Assembly (NCBI GenBank): GCA_026122225.1
Contig: JANEZZ010001664.1
Location: 248,001-312,000 of the forward strand
Direction: 5' to 3'
From: Heloderma charlesbogerti
Taxonomy: Eukaryota; Chordata; Lepidosauria; Squamata; Helodermatidae
Length of the DNA stretch: 64,000 bases
Numbering within the stretch: the first letter of the stretch is position 1; every line of letters begins with the position of its first letter. Made by a program: the position numbers and the translations under genes. The notes beneath the pieces are model-generated. The model was given only the letters and a program-made list of their open reading frames with translations. It was not told the origin of the DNA and did no database searches. This document shows, in pieces, positions 53,590-64,000 of this stretch.

Positions 53590-53619
53590 CCATTTCCATT
53601 TCCATTTCCATTTCCATTT
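53590..53619. repeat. (CCATTT)n minisatellite
   Basis: Five CCATTT units after a C/T run. Confidence 0.93.
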
Positions 53620-56397
53620 GGTATTACTTAGATGACTCCTATAAGAAAGGAGCAAAGCCTTAAGGGTATTGCTGTACACAGGTGATCTGATTGCCATAGG
53701 TAGAAAAAAAAACTTTTAAAAATGCAGAAGCAAACTATAAGATTAGGAAATGGTTTATATTAAGGGGGGAGTAGAATAAAAATAGTCTTTTGAAGCCTGT
53801 ATTTATAGTCCATTTAGCAGCGCCCTAAATTCCCAAACTACTCAATATGGAAAGTATTCTTATGTAAAGGGCAAATGTCTCTCACAGTGTTTTAAGTTTA
53901 TTTCTGCCCCTAAGATATGTTGTTTTATGGAATGAGTTTACTTCAAACCATACATACGTTCAAAGCTGGCTTTTAAAGGGGATATTAAATAATAGGTTGA
54001 AAACAACAGATGAAAGCCATAAAAGAGTCTTCATTTGTTCTCTGGAAAGATAAAAAAAGCAGCAGACTTTTTAATATTGCATAACACAGAGAGGGAAGTG
54101 GAGCGGGGAGGCAGAAATTTATTTTTAAACTCAGAATGGAATAGTTTGATTGACACATAAAATATAGCCTAAAATTTAAAGAACTTAATAGGATAAAGCT
54201 TGGAGCAGGAATTGAATTAGGTTCTGTGTTCTGTCACATCTATAGCAGAAATCATAATGTTCATTTTAACAGTAGCAGCCAGGCAGCCTGAGAAAGCACT
54301 TGTTTAACAACGTGGAGGAGTGGTAGAGAAAAATCTGGTTGAAATTATACATATACAGGGCTGTTTTTGACACCCCCCCCCCGGCATATATTCTATGCAT
54401 AGAAGGGACAGTGTAACTTCCTGTTCCTGCCCCCAATGTTGGATATCCCACTGGCCCTGATTCCTGAAGTACAAGAGGATAGGTCCCTGCCCCAAAGAAT
54501 ATGTGATCTAAAATTCAACACAAGAAATGCACCAGATGAAAGCAATAGAAGCAGAGGCAAGGGTAAACAGGGAAGGAGTATGCAAGTATCAGTTGCACAT
54601 AGGTTTAGTAACTGTCACCTCATTTTGAGTAATATGTAGAAGAAGAACACTCATTGATCGACATATTGGGGAGTGGGTATCAAAATTGGTAAGATAATTT
54701 CAAAACAAAAAGCTGAAGTTTAATGCACGTATAGGACACCTTTCTAGGAAAGTCTGAAAGCAGGACATCTGTACTTCTTTCACTCAAATACCCAGAATTT
54801 CAGCAGATGTCAGGCCAGGGAAAAAAATGGGGTGGGATATAAGTCCATATTGCATATTAAAATTGGTTGTGGAAGGGGAGATCTTCAGTGACAGCCAAGA
54901 ATGTAAGTCTGAAAATGGGCAGACTGCACATAAAATGAAATGGAGAGATGCCTCTTCACATACTATGGTAACCCTCAGATTAAAGGAAGATTTCCAGTGG
55001 TAGCTAGAAATGTATCTACTTGTGTATATATGCACAGTTGCACACACTTAGGCACATATAAAATATCCACAGACAATATATTTGCAAAGTAAAGAGGATG
55101 AGATCTGTAAGGGAAGGAACAGGTGTATTTACAGGCCATCTCTATGGGCAAATCAGTCCATTTCTGGTCTATGTTAATTTTGCATGTACTCATTCAAAAA
55201 CAGTCCCTTCTGTCCCATTCCAGCATTAATCTGCAACTTTTCTTAATAATAACCACAACAATAACAATAACAACAACCCTCTTATTCAAATACACGTTTT
55301 GAAGCTATTTTTTCTACAAGCATGCATTTATAAGCATGTTTTATCTCAAAGCATGCTTTTCTAAATGTATTTTATCCAAAAATATGAATGCTTAAATGCA
55401 TTTTGGCATGGTTTTTTGATCCAAGAACAGCATTGCAAAATTTGGAGAAGAAGAGCATACTGAGAAGGATAATTACATTGCAATCCAGATTAGTCCAGGA
55501 GGTGAGGATTAGATCAGTTTGCATCAGAATTCACAGAAAATATTTTTTCTCAAGCAGCCCTGTGTCTACAAGCCATATTTACAGATTTAATAAACCTAAA
55601 GATTTGAGGGAGGATAGAGATTTACAGCTCTGGATTGCAATGCATTTTTTCTCCCTGAGGGCTGCTTCCCCTGCCACATTTTGGTATGGATGGACAAAAT
55701 GTCATCATTTGTGAAGCAGTTCTGAGACTCTATGTATGTATTTAAAAGACAAAGACCTGGTGCAATGCTGTAGGAGGAAAGTAGGTGTCCTTCTGCTTAA
55801 AAAATTGTTCTAAAATATTTCTCCAGAAGGGGATCTTTGCTGGTCTCAGTCTGCTTGCCTTAAATAGCTATTGAATGTTATTGCTGTCCCTATGGAACCT
55901 TTTTGTAAATGGCAGCTGCAGAACAGAATTCTTAAGACCATCCTGCCCCTTCCGTGTTCCATCTTGGATCCTGTATTGATGATAATTTCTAGAAAATTAA
56001 GATGGGGTTGGATCCAGCAAAAAGTTCCTGTGGATGGAAGGGCTCATTTTGATCCCGTGGAGATTTTCCCACTGGCTGAAAATGGAGGAGGAGATCTTTG
56101 CCAATCCCCCGTCCCCCTCCAGTCCAGTCCTCTATGTCAACCCAAAATTCTGCTTTGGAGAATTCAGAATTGGGGGACCCTCCAGTTCAGTCAGGGAGAT
56201 GGTGCTGGGGGCTGTAGGGGGAGCAGGAATTGGCAAAAAGAAAAAGCACCAACAACACTGCCCCCCTTTCCACTGATGAGAAATTCCTGAGAGGAACTCT
56301 GCTTAGGGATGCTCCTGTTGGCTCGATTCTTGCAATACCTAAGCTAATCCTTCAGCCATCACTCAGTTGGGCAATTTGGTTTCGCTTATCATCATCA
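53620..56397. other. No gene seen
   Basis: About 2.8 kb of anonymous A/T-rich DNA. The open frames are short and unlike known proteins; an AAYAACAATAAC run lies at 55247-55277. Confidence 0.45.
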
Positions 56398-56640
56398 TTA
56401 ACAACAACAACAACAACAACAACATTTATATCCCACTCCCCCCCTCCCAGGGTTACACAGAACCCAAGGCAGCTCCCATGATCCTCTTCCTCTCCATTTT
56501 ATCCTCACATCAACCCTGTGAGGTTGGTTAGGCCAAGAGTCAGTGACTAGCCCAAAGTTACCCAGTGAGTTAGCCAAGTGGGGACTAGAACTGGGATCTC
56601 CTGAGACTGTAAACACTACACCACAATGGTGCTTGCTAGC
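56398..56640 (-). mobile_element. MIR-like SINE
   Basis: (CAA)n tail at 56399-56422, ACATTTATATCCCACTCC, CCATTTTATCCTCACATCAA, TAGCCCAAAGTTACCCAGTG, tRNA-like head at 56590-56640. Same family as 44262-44516. Confidence 0.85.
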
Positions 56641-57254
56641 ATTTACCTAAAGATCAAACTATGGATTTCAGTGCATGGTGTTTTATTTTGGGTGAAAGCA
56701 CATTTCTCTTTCATATTTCATCTGGGAAAAAAAAAAAGTTGAATTTCCAAGCAGCCTAGGCTACCACTGGGAAGACCTTCAAAGTCCAAATATCAGAGCC
56801 AGATACTTAATGAAAGTCTCTGTAGCTAGTAAGTTGCTAGGAAGAAATGCCAAACCTGGTAGGCAACAAATACAGCTGGCTAGTCATCAGGACTTTATGC
56901 CAACTTTATCTCCTGCAGGTAGCAGCTGCTGGTAAACTGCTTCCAGGTGGTAGGCTAGCTGTTTTATCAGTATCTGGAGGCTTTAGAGTGCAAGATTAAT
57001 AAAGGGAAGGGATCAAATCCTAGATCTGAAAGATATCTTAAGACTTTCTGGTCTAAACCTCCCATATATGCTTTGACCCTTTACCACAGAGTTAGTCCTC
57101 CACAAGGTAGCCAGAATGACTCACTTTCTGTAGGCTTCCTTGGACCCAGTTATGGACTGATAACATCAGAAAGTCAGGGACACTGAGCAGCTGCCTCACA
57201 TAAAGGCCTAGGCAGGTCCTGGATTGTGAGCTTTGGTCCCAAGGCACAAGATAC
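56641..57254. other. No gene seen
   Basis: Anonymous DNA. Confidence 0.4.
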
Positions 57255-57345
57255 AGATGCTCACTATTGCTAACCAGGTGTGAACCTGACCAGTGCTTGG
57301 ATAGGTGGCCACCCATGATGGTCACCCAGCTGACATTCTAAACTC
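57255..57345 (+). mobile_element. Diverged 5S-derived SINE
   Basis: TGCTAACCAGGTGTGAACCT and GACCAGTGCTTGGATAGGTG resemble the 5S promoter block of the other two 5S-type SINEs. Confidence 0.5.
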
Positions 57346-57498
57346 CATCCAGGAAGATAGGTACAATATGCACTAAAAGGCACAGAAAGAATAAGCTAGC
57401 TAAGCAGACTGTGGCAAGCAAGAACAACTTAAGACAGAAGTATATGAAACTATAATAGGCAGATGCAACCATCATCCCCTCCTCCTCTATCCATCATA

Positions 57499-57501
<3 letters not shown>

Positions 57502-57560
<59 letters not shown>
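57502..57560. repeat. (CT)n(CA)n compound microsatellite
   Basis: About 15 CT then 14 CA units. Confidence 0.97.
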
Positions 57561-57563
<3 letters not shown>

Positions 57564-57657
57564 TTACTTTTTTCTTCCAATTAATTTTAGTATAAATTGC
57601 TTTGGGAGCAAAACTCACTTGAAAAGTGGGGTGTAAATCAAATACATAAACCTCTGT

Positions 57658-57699
57658 CCCCCTCCCTCCCTCCCTCCCTCCCTCTCCCTCTCCCTCTCC
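57658..57699. repeat. (CCCT)n repeat
   Basis: CCCT/CCCTCT units, impure. Confidence 0.9.
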
Positions 57700-58984
57700 A
57701 GTTAAAATATTTGCTCCTAACTTGTTCTTCTCTCACTGTTTTTATTCTTCTCTAACACACCATCCATTAGTCCCTTGCACATACATTCTCACAATCCAGA
57801 TCACAATATACCATAAGCAAAGAGCAGAAATTTTGCAGAAAGTCATCTGCAGAGGAAAAATCTCAGGCAATCAAGCCACGTTACATGTTGTAGCAGAAGA
57901 TCCCCAACCCATACTCACCCACTCTGACTTGATGGAAACACCTTGGGGAAAACCCAGCCCCCAAACATAGCTGTCAAAGTCTGAGTGCAAATGAAATTCC
58001 GAAATTTTCAGTGGAAATTTTCAAAAAATCCATGCCACTCAATATCTATTGCTGTCACAATGGGGGGTGGGGGACTATTAAAGCTGATGTACTGCTACAA
58101 AGCTGACTATGGGCTGAAGTGTGTTTGTTTATTCTTTATTAGATTGTACTGTTGGGGCCCTGATCTGAATCAGGATTGAGGCACAAGAAGCAAGGGAACT
58201 TAAGCCCTTCTTCCCACTCTGATCTCAATCCACATACACCAGTGACTGCTGTTTACCCTGGGAAGAAAGCTGCCATGAGTGCCAGTGGTAGTGGATAATC
58301 CAGACTGAGAGCATAACAGATGCAAAGGCTTAAAGCCCCCCACCCCACCCCCCATCCCATCTCCATCATCTCACACTGGGTAGAGCCCCCTTGCCTGTTA
58401 TTTAGTAAAGGAGGGGAAAGCATGAAAGAGTCAATCACATGCTTAACATAATGTGATGTTTGTCTCTAAATGGTCTTGGAGAAATCATTATCTCTCAGTC
58501 TAACTATCTTTCCCTATAAGTGTATGGTGAGAATGAAAGAGATGAAAGCCCTCTTCTGGCATTTGAGGTGCATGTAACCTCTACTCATGAGGAGAGTGAG
58601 TGGGGACAAATGTGCTAGCTCCACCTCCTCCATTGTGTCCTCATCACCTGCCACGTATAGAGGCCAACTCTTTGCAGCAGAGAGATTCCTCCATTTGTGG
58701 AGGAGATGCACCATGGATCATAGAGGAGGCTCTCCTTCATCATCCTTTACATGTGGTGGCTGGTGGGTGACCAGAACAGTGATGTGTGTGTGTGTGGAGC
58801 TTCCTTGCTCATCCCTGTTCCTCCTGCTCATTTCATTTGTAGAATGTACTAAGGGGGCTAAAGTCACGCACATCACCTTAAGAAGGAGGGGTGGGATACA
58901 AATGAGGCAGATGAAGAATTACAAGTAGAAAATGAAAATGTGTTCTGATCCCAGTTGGACGGACCACAGTTGGGGCAGCAGAAT
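57700..58984. other. No gene seen
   Basis: Anonymous DNA; an A/G-rich poly-purine stretch is absent and no repeat family is recognised. Confidence 0.4.
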
Positions 58985-59070
58985 ACAAAAGCGTATTGTA
59001 TTTTTTGTAAACGACCCTGAGGGCATTTGCCAGCTTGGTGGTATAAAAAAAATGAACAAATAAATAAAAT
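58985..59070 (+). mobile_element. L2-type LINE 3' tail
   Basis: TATTGTATTTTTTGTAAACG, ACCCTGAGGGCATTTGCCAG and GGTGGTATAAAAAAAATGAA followed by an AAATAAATAAA tail. Confidence 0.6.
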
Positions 59071-59479
59071 ACATTATATACATTTGTCCATCATTTATAT
59101 GCATCATCACCAGCTGCTTGCCAGACATACTTCCTACTATTCTTCAGTACTCTGTGCAAGTAAATCTTCTTTTGATCAGTGGCATATTCTCATGTATGGA
59201 TTTGTCCTTAGTATAGAAAATTTCCCTTCCTCCCTTTCTGTCTCTCACTTTCTGCTATATACACAACATTTCCTTATGTGGAGCAATTGATTGAAATTCT
59301 CCAGAGGATTTGGGGACTGGGCAATGTAACTCGGCGTAATATTTTAATATTAATATTTAATATTGTAAAGTAAAGCGTATTGCAGAAGTGCATTATTGCA
59401 GTGGCATGCGGATGTGGGCTGGTGGGGCTGTGTGCACAGACCAGGGCCTGGCAGAGCTGGCTGCATGCGCATGGCCCCT
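59071..59479. other. No gene seen
   Basis: Anonymous DNA. Confidence 0.4.
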
Positions 59480-59625
59480 ATTAGATACTACTCTGGATTC
59501 AGATTTAGTCATACCGAGAGTAGACCCACTGAAATTAATGGGACTTGTTAGTCATTACAAACCTGAGTCCCATTGATTTCAGCAGGCCTATTCAAAATAT
59601 GACTAAATCTGGGTCCAACCCAAAG
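59480..59625. repeat. Foldback MITE-like repeat
   Basis: GATTCAGATTTAGTCATACC and CCACTGAAATTAATGGGACT pair with GTCCCATTGATTTCAGCAGG and TATGACTAAATCTGGGTCC. Confidence 0.75.
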
Positions 59626-59744
59626 TATAAAAGATGTGCAGGCTGATCCTAATGCACATGTATTCAGAAGTTCTATTGTGTTTAATGAGACTTACTGTCC
59701 CACAAGAATGCCTTAGGCTGCCATCCTATACATTTTTCTGCAGG

Positions 59745-60530
59745 ATTATCCTGTTAGTTATTTCACAGTTTCACTATTTATTTCACAATTAGACAAATTC
59801 TACACTCACAATGTTCTGATACCAAATGATGTTGATCTACTGGATCATTCTTGGAAAGAATCTTGCCCTATGTAATTATTTTCCTCAGTTCTCCACTTAA
59901 TAGTTTCCCTTTCCTGACTAGTTGCTATGCAGGCTTACATATGAGTTTTAATATCACTCAGCCATGAAACTCACAATTCAAAGTGCCAGACTTATTTTTT
60001 TTCAGTTATAATTTTAATATGTGATTTTAAATCACAAAAAAATGCCATTGCCCAGCCTCCAGTTTATTCATTGTTGAGTGTTCCTGGGGTCAATTGCCCC
60101 TTCCTCTAAGAAAGGCAGAAAAGATTTGATTTCCTTGTGTGCTTGTTTTTTGTGTGGTGATGTGTCCAAATTCTTTACTTATTCAGATGCTGTCTCTTTG
60201 GAAACAGTGAGTTGTTGCTTCACTCAGTTTAAGCATAGTTTTGCTTACTTGGAGGAAAGAAGGTAAAAAATTCAGAGTGCAATCAATTAACAGATGCTTG
60301 AACATCAGGAGGTCTTCCTGTATCCTTAGGATTGTTTTATTGGGTGGATCTGCAAAATATATGACTATGTTGAGATGGGTAGCTGCTTAAACCCTGGGAA
60401 ACTTCAGTCGAGTCACACATGGGGGGATTGTTTATCCACAAATAATCTTTGAAATGACCTTAATGATAAAATCAGGACTCTGACAGTGGTTTCAGCCCAG
60501 ATTTGCAGGGGAGAACTGGTTCCCAAGAAA
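59745..60530. other. No gene seen
   Basis: Anonymous A/T-rich DNA. Confidence 0.4.
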
Positions 60531-60534
60531 CATC

Positions 60535-60672
60535 AAATAAAAGTCAGCAAAGGGCTTATCGTGAGGACTGTATCCAGTCCCTGTGACACTGAATAACAAC
60601 TCTTTTTATTTGGACACCCCTCTGTCCAAATAAAAGTCAGCAAGTAGCTTATCATGAGAGCTGTACTTCAGC
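60535..60672 (+). repeat. Imperfect local duplication
   Basis: AAATAAAAGTCAGCAAAGGG (60535) recurs as AAATAAAAGTCAGCAAGTAG (60628), each followed by CTTATC-TGAG-CTGTA. TTTATTTGGACA / TGTCCAAATAAA (60605-60634) forms a hairpin at the junction. Confidence 0.75.
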
Positions 60673-60968
60673 TTTGGTGAAGTATATCAGCCTCACCCCC
60701 CTGTCCCCAATCTTTCACATATGCATAATCATACATTGCACATAAGTGTATTCAATTAACTTAACTGGGTCAGGGCAAGTTTTGAGCATGCCCAGCTGAA
60801 GCATACCTGGAGTGTTGCAGTGTGAGAAAGATGGAGCAGAATGTGATAAGTAATGCTGGCAATTACAGCTAAAACTGTATTGCCCTATGCAACTGTTCAG
60901 CCTGCTTTATGAAGGTTCCCAATTGCACAGTAGCTTCTACTTGCATTCACACAGATGCAAGTAGGGAT

Positions 60969-61440
60969 GGGTGAGAATTTCAGTTCAGTCAGTTCAGTTC
61001 TGATTTCCAAAAATTGCAAAGTTCTCAATTTTCAGGACAAAAACAACTTGAGTTTTATTTAATGTAAAACCAAACGTGAGAGAAACTCAATCTGATAGGT
61101 CCATCCATTCAGTTTCAGGGCTTAGCTCTTAAAAGTCTGTGTTTGAACCCCTGTGCATTCAATCATATTAGTGCTTAATTGGGATTACCACTACTTTTTT
61201 TCTGGCAGGATCCCGAACTTTAACAGCTATATGGCAGGCAGGTGCATCATGGTTTTCTCCATACCAGCAACAGCTGTTACTATTGAATTTGGCTGTCGCC
61301 AGTGGGTGAACATTTCATTTCAGTTTGCTTTTGATAAGAATGTACCAAAATTCACAACGTTCTTCATATTTGGAAGAGAAAGAACTTGAGATTCTAAAAA
61401 TTCAAATGCTGGAGAGAACAAAACTGACTGATTTGCCCAC
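60969..61440. mobile_element. Decayed hAT-like repeat
   Basis: TAGGGATGGGTGAGAATTTC start and TGATTTGCCCACCCCCA end; resembles the repeat at 9.85-11.8 kb. No duplication seen. Confidence 0.5.
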
Positions 61441-62128
61441 CCCCAAGCACAGGTAGAAGCCCCCTTTGCCCCTTCTCCATCAACATGGGAAGATTGGGGA
61501 CTGAACAGGTGGAGATGAGGACATGGGGGCGGAGCTTGCATGCACACCCTTGCCCCCACCTGTACCCTTTTTGCCCTCATGTTTGTGGGCTGAAAGCCTG
61601 TATAGGGCATATGTGCCATGCACTTACATGTTGCCTACCCCAGCACATTTTTAATCCAAAATCAGACTTGACAAAGTGCAAGTTCGAGTTATGAAACAGC
61701 TGGGGGAGAGACTGCTTAAACTTTTTTACTCTGAGCTTTTTCAGGATACCTCATTGTGTGAAGTGAGCTCTCTGTTCACACAGTTGTGCACATGGGGACT
61801 CCATGAACATATTGAAATTGGGCATGTGCAAATGCAATCTCTCTTCCTCCTCCATGCTTTCATTATAAGGTCTTAATAGGACTGTAAGGAATAGAGCCTC
61901 CTCACCCTATCCTCTCATCAACCTAACAGCCACTCAAGATTGCTGTTGGATTATTGGACATGTGTTTAGCCTTGAGAAGAGAAGACTGAGGGGAGATATG
62001 ATAGCCTTCTTCAAGTACTTGAAATATTATCACAGAGAAGAAGGCCAGGATCTCTTCTCAGATCATCCCAGAGGGCAGGACACAGAATAATGGGCTCAAG
62101 TTACAGGAAGGCAGATTCCAGCTGAACA

Positions 62129-62908
62129 TAGGGGTGTACAGATTCCCCACCGTCTGTTCCAGCGGGGAATGTGTGTGGGGGGGGAGGCGATCCGTTCCTC
62201 TTCCCCAGAATCCTCCAGAGCAGTTCTGCTCCTCTCAGATTCCGGGGGGGGGGCACTGGGTTGGGGGCCGCTTACTTTCCCTCCTGCCAGCCAGAGCTGT
62301 TTGCCTCCTCCCTGTCCCTGCTAATTAAAGGTAAAGGTAAAGGTGTCCCCAACCAGTCGTGTTCGACTCTAGGGTGCGGTGCTCATCCCCGTTTCTAAGC
62401 CGAAGAGCCAGCGCTGTCCGAAGATGCTTCCGTGGTCATGTGGCCAGCATGACCGAACACCGAGGTGCATGGAACGCTGTTACCTTTCCCGCCGAAGCGG
62501 TACCTATTTATCTATTTGCAATTTCTTGCTTTCGAACTGCTAGGTTGGCAGGAGATCCCTGCTAATTGCCATGTCTTTAAAAAAAAAAAAATGGCGATCA
62601 GGAGGATGTGCTGATAGACTTATATGCAAATAGAGTCATGAATCTTGCGTATACATGTGTCCATAGGCTTATACGCAAGATTCATGACTCTATTTATAAA
62701 TCTATGGGCACATCCTCCCGATTTCCGTTTTTTTTTTTTTTAAGACATGGCAATCGGCAGGGACAGGGAGGAGGTGAATGGCTCTGGCTGGCAAGAAGCA
62801 GATGAGTGCCATTCCGCCTCCACCAGTCCTCCTGGAGCAGAGGTAAGTGGTTCCGATCTGCTGTGGATTCCTCATTTGAATCCGCAGCACATTTCTCTGA
62901 CATCCCTA
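62129..62908 (+). mobile_element. Palindromic-type hAT-like element, copy K
   Basis: Ends TAGGGGTGTACAGATTCC and TTTCTCTGACATCCCTA. Perfect 8-bp duplication GCTGAACA (62121-62128, 62909-62916). The left arm GGGAGGCGATCCGTTCCTC resembles copies E and H; the interior is a different hairpin (CTTATATGCAAATAGAGTCA, GAATCTTGCGTATA and their inverses, 62612-62704). Donor AGGTAAGT at 62841-62848. Contains a Sauria SINE. Confidence 0.88.
62327..62555 (-). mobile_element. Sauria-type SINE, 5'-truncated
   Basis: Identical in most of its length to 52295-52530. Flanked by a perfect 12-bp duplication TCCCTGCTAATT (62315-62326, 62556-62567), so truncation occurred at insertion. Confidence 0.95.
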
Positions 62909-63154
62909 GCTGAACATCAGGAAAAACTTCCTGACTGTTAGAGCAATATGACAATGGAACCAATTACCTAGGGAGGTAGTGGGCTCTCCCACACTGGAGG
63001 AATTCAAGATGAAGCTGGACAGCCATCCATCAGGGATGCTTTGACTTAGACTCCTCCACTGAGCAGGGGGTTGGACTCAATGGTTTTATAGGTCCCTTCC
63101 AAGCCTACTATTCTATTTTTTAAGAGGTTGTCACATCTTGCTTCAGCCTCTAAA

Positions 63155-63280
63155 GGTGAGATCCTATGCATGTTCAAACAAATTTTTTTTTACAGTCCCC
63201 AGCGTTCCCCAGCCTGTTTGGGAATGCTAGGAGTTGTAGAACTTTTTTCTGTCTAAACATGCATAGGATTGTGCCTTAAG
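63155..63280. repeat. Foldback MITE-like repeat
   Basis: GTGAGATCCTATGCATGTTC and TAAACATGCATAGGATTGTG inverted ends; same family as 20241-20368. Confidence 0.78.
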
Positions 63281-64000
63281 ACTGTTAGTTGGCTCTCTAC
63301 AAGCCACAATCCAGAAACCCTCTCATTCACTCCCTCAAGAAAAATCCTGAGGGGGAAAAGTACACATTTAAAATCATGTCATACATTACATATTGTGATG
63401 CCCTGTATGTGGAACTCCTTCACTAAAGAAGTTTGCCTGGCTGGTGCCAACTTTGCTATCATTTAGGTGCTAGGCCAAAAACATGTTTAGACTCCAAGGT
63501 CTTTTAGCCATTTATACTTGAGGTATTTGTACACTTATTCTTATTGGTCTTTCTCTAGCCTGTCCATTTTAGTCTTCATATTTTTAAGGTGTTGTTATTG
63601 CTTGTTTTGGGGAGCAATCCTAAAGCTGTCCAAAGGCCAGTTGAGGGACTATTGGGAGCAGCATATGTGACATTCCACTGGCAGAGGCAGAGAGGAAGGC
63701 CCAACAGCAGGATGGCACTTATACCACCAGAGGCTCCCCAGTATACCGACAGAAAGCTCTGTGGGTGTAGTAGGTGCCAGTGGTGGGTAGGGGACAAAAT
63801 GGGTCATTTGAGGGGATGGCCAGGTATCTACAGTATCCTAAGCTCCCTCATTCTTCCAACATGCCCCCAAAGTTAATTCCTTACAATTGACAAAATAGGA
63901 GGAGGAAAGACTGCCCCACCAAAAAAAGGTTGGTGAAAAACCACTTCCCATCCTGACCAGAGCAAGCCAGTAGGGCTTTTGGATATGGTGGAATCTCCCC
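63281..64000. other. No gene seen
   Basis: Anonymous DNA to the right edge. Confidence 0.4.

Larger units (their letters stand above)
61955..63113 (+). mobile_element. CR1-type LINE 3' end hosting copy K
   Basis: Encodes VFSLEKRRLRGDMIAFFKYL then the 3' UTR ATCAGGAAAAACTTCCTGAC, TTGGACTCAATGGTTTTATA and CCTTCCAAGCCTACTATTCT. Split by the hAT-like element at 62129-62908. Confidence 0.82.

Noticed and set aside
53620..56397. Short open frames as host exons
   Set aside because: No conserved domain, no consistent splice signals and no frame bias that I can see.

Overview
The window looks like intergenic or intronic DNA from a squamate reptile (lizard or snake). The evidence is a combination of repeats: BovB (RTE) LINEs, Sauria-type SINEs with a BovB-like tail ending in ACCTTT units, several L2 and CR1/L3 LINE families, MIR-like and 5S-rRNA-derived SINEs, and a very dense population of short hAT-like elements. 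I see no host protein-coding gene, no functional rRNA or tRNA gene and no CRISPR array. Almost everything recognisable is transposon-derived. The species assignment is inference from repeat content alone.

Layout. 1-1.1 kb: broken BovB copy. 1.1-6.6 kb: a nearly whole but dead L2 LINE into which palindromic hAT-like elements inserted at three places. 7-8.9 kb: CR1/L3 remnant holding another hAT-like element and a solo retroviral LTR. 9.4-13.9 kb: decayed L2 and hAT-like DNA. 16.7-18.7 kb: CR1 3' end carrying two palindromic elements and a 5S-derived SINE. 21.3-22.7 kb: a foldback hAT-like element and an L2 3' end. 24.4-27.05 kb: a BovB copy with a 5' inversion and a palindromic element inside. 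28-29.2 kb: two hAT-like elements. 29.6-32.8 kb: a full-length BovB with a perfect 13-bp target duplication and an uninterrupted 1047-codon ORF, the only intact gene in the window. 33-37 kb: BovB 3' fragment, solo LTR and L2 ends. 38.5-42.5 kb: cluster of palindromic and foldback elements. 43-47 kb: CR1/L3 copy with a MIR-like SINE, and hAT-like elements. 49.2-50.7 kb: BovB 3' half. 51.4-53.4 kb: 5S/CR1 SINE, Sauria SINE and a second copy of the 34-kb LTR. 53.5-61 kb: mostly anonymous DNA with microsatellites. 62-63.3 kb: CR1 hosting a palindromic element that itself hosts a Sauria SINE.

The most unusual content is one family of non-autonomous hAT-like elements, 12 copies of about 0.6-1 kb. 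Its ends are TAGGGATG...CATCCCTA and its target duplications are 8 bp. The inside is built from serial palindromes whose half-site is GTGATAGGCTACGTAAAT, alternating with a second palindrome containing GCAAATGGCGGC. Near both ends most copies carry an outward-facing perfect 5' splice-donor sequence (AGGTAAGT). In one arm, an ATG in a CpG-rich context opens a short frame that runs to that donor. For orientation I call the end TAGGGATGTACGAAAGTCAC 'L' and the end TAGGGATGTCAGAGAATTCC 'R', and give strand '+' to copies with L on the left.
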